From the NCBI RefSeq assembly GCF_902506495.1, contig NZ_LR733264.1:620001-684000 (forward strand): a DNA stretch of 64,000 nt. Direction: 5' to 3'. Both the position numbers and the translations under genes were made by a program. Source of the stretch: Pseudomonas sp. 8O. GTDB lineage: Bacteria; Pseudomonadota; Gammaproteobacteria; Pseudomonadales; Pseudomonadaceae. Below the pieces are notes generated by a model that worked only from the letters and a program-made list of their open reading frames with translations, had not been told where the DNA came from and searched no databases. Positions 63,356 through 64,000 of this stretch are shown one piece after another (position 1 is the first letter of the stretch; the number at the start of each line of letters is the position of its first letter).

Positions 63356-63432
63356 GCAGCGGTAGTTCAGTCGGTTAGAATACCGGCCTGTCACGCCGGG
63401 GGTCGCGGGTTCGAGTCCCGTCCGCTGCGCCA
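63356..63432 (+). tRNA. tRNA-Asp (anticodon GTC), copy 2
   Basis: Identical in sequence to the copy at 63171, with the same GGACGAAAGTCC hairpin upstream, so the two are a recent tandem duplication of about 95 bp. The T-tract terminator follows directly. Confidence 0.97.
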
Positions 63433-63439
63433 TATACGA

Positions 63440-63471
63440 AACCCGCTGATCGCAAGATCAGCGGGTTTTTT
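63440..63471 (+). terminator. Terminator of the tRNA cluster
   Basis: CCCGCTGATC-GCAA-GATCAGCGGG, a perfect ten-base-pair stem extended by AA/TT and followed by TTTTTT. Confidence 0.95.
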
Positions 63472-63611
63472 ATTGGCCGCCGTTTGTGCGGCTGCTTCTC
63501 TGTGGCAGGCGTTCAAGCGGCAAGCTTTGCGTGCTTGTCATCGGCTAAAGCCGCTCCCACGCAGACAGCTCCTGGCCAGTGTCGATGGCCATTTCTCCTG
63601 CCCGCGACTTT

Positions 63612-63629
63612 TCGTCATATTGCCTTCAT
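63612..63629 (+). promoter_or_regulatory. Weak Pho box-like direct repeat
   Basis: TCGTCAT-ATTG-CCTTCAT has the seven-four-seven layout of a PhoB site (CTGTCAT repeats) with five of seven matches in each half. It lies 71 bp upstream of the 28-residue ORF. The match is too weak to be sure. Confidence 0.3.
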
Positions 63630-63699
63630 ACCGCCGCTCTAGCCTGATGGGCATGCACCTTGTGTCGTCGTTGAATGGATCATGCGGGAGGGTCGAGTA

Positions 63700-63786
63700 A
63701 TGGATGATTATCAGGAAGAACTGCTGGAGCTGAGCGCCCTTGAGCAGGGCGCAGTGGATGGCGTCGAGGACGCTACCGAGCTGTAA
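63700..63786 (+). CDS. Tiny acidic ORF, 28 residues
   Basis: Encodes MDDYQEELLELSALEQG and then an acidic C-terminal tail. It is strongly acidic, probably one amphipathic helix. GGGAGG lies about nine bases before the ATG. The 63433-64000 stretch contains no longer gene; codon use here looks protein-like. Function unknown. Directly downstream is a copy of the dispersed MITE-related repeat. Confidence 0.45.
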   Translation: MDDYQEELLELSALEQGAVDGVEDATEL

Positions 63787-63788
63787 GG

Positions 63789-63846
63789 GCCTGTCCAGGC
63801 CCTGCTGCGCGTCAGCACTGCTGCGTTGAAACAGGCTCGTGTGCGG
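63789..63846 (-). repeat. Partial copy of the dispersed MITE-related repeat
   Basis: On the minus strand this reads CGCACACGAGCCTGTTTCAACGCAG and continues to ACGCGCAGCAGG, matching blocks in both 12213-12398 and 9756-9906. Only the right-hand third of the element is present. Confidence 0.6.
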
Positions 63847-63893
63847 GGCCGATCCGGATGAGGCGCTGCTCAAGCGGCTGCCGCTCGCTCTAA

Positions 63894-63944
63894 TGGCCCG
63901 GATGCAATCCGGGGCGCGGCATTCCCGGATTTCATCCGGGCTAA
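63894..63944. repeat. Inverted pair of family B REPs
   Basis: TGGCCCGGATGCAATCCGGG faces CGGATTTCATCCGGGCTAAT. No gene can be supported between here and the window end. Confidence 0.65.
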
Positions 63945-64000
63945 TCAGGCTCCGGGCAGAGACGTTGAGTTTTGCTCAGGGCGACAGGGCGTCCAGCACC

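Overview
The window is a GC-rich stretch of a Pseudomonas chromosome. Gene content and order suggest the P. mendocina/oleovorans/alcaligenes branch (inference, no alignment run). The evidence is oprH-phoP-phoQ, phhR-phhA-phhB-phhC, an itaconate-degradation cluster, the purM-purN-perM-hda neighbourhood and the N-acetylglutaminylglutamine amide (NAGGN) operon, which I remember as separate loci in P. aeruginosa PAO1 and which are joined here in another order. Several families of short REP-type palindromes fill most intergenic gaps. A REP-associated tyrosine transposase is cut by the left edge.

Layout. 1-1.7 kb: transposase and two small YCII/VOC proteins. 1.7-7 kb: a fused glucosylglycerol-phosphate synthase/phosphatase, an MFS carrier and a DUF2254 membrane protein. 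7-11.5 kb: phenylalanine/tyrosine catabolism (phhA, phhB, phhC) with its divergent regulator phhR. 11.6-12.5 kb: a deaminase, a 186-bp MITE and a possible small RNA. 12.6-25.7 kb: LysR regulator, itaconate genes (ich, acyl-CoA dehydrogenase, PrpD-like, ict, ccl), a TRAP binding protein, then an HMG-CoA lyase/CoA-transferase/LysR/TRAP module whose dctQ is cut off by an IS110 remnant. 26-37.3 kb: housekeeping genes (purN, purM, perM, hda, wrbA, arsC-like, yihY, TlpA-like). 37.4-41.4 kb: MFS carrier and the oprH-phoP-phoQ operon with a four-repeat PhoP site. 41.5-48.2 kb: soluble PAS-PAS chemoreceptor, AraC regulator, and acyl-CoA dehydrogenase, acyl-CoA ligase and alpha-methylacyl-CoA racemase genes (probably branched-chain fatty acid catabolism). 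48.3-51.6 kb: LprI-like, SprT, Yip1, DnaJ-like, ttcA. 51.8-53.3 kb: DAHP synthase behind an attenuator with two aromatic-rich leader peptides. 53.4-62.9 kb: a Tag-type glycosylase with an in-frame repeat insertion, YheU, a large hybrid kinase, the NAGGN operon and a divergent MarR regulator. 63-64 kb: tRNA-Val, two tRNA-Asp and a tiny ORF.

Two themes link the regions. Compatible-solute synthesis appears twice (glucosylglycerol and NAGGN). Aromatic amino acids are handled at both ends: catabolism under PhhR, and synthesis under apparent attenuation. Short repeats have reshaped the sequence: three genes take their stop codon from the first bases of a REP, one gene carries a repeat inside its reading frame, and one TRAP transporter has lost its membrane subunits at an IS scar. 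The strongest candidate for something undescribed is the tandem aromatic leader-peptide arrangement at 51,777-52,226.
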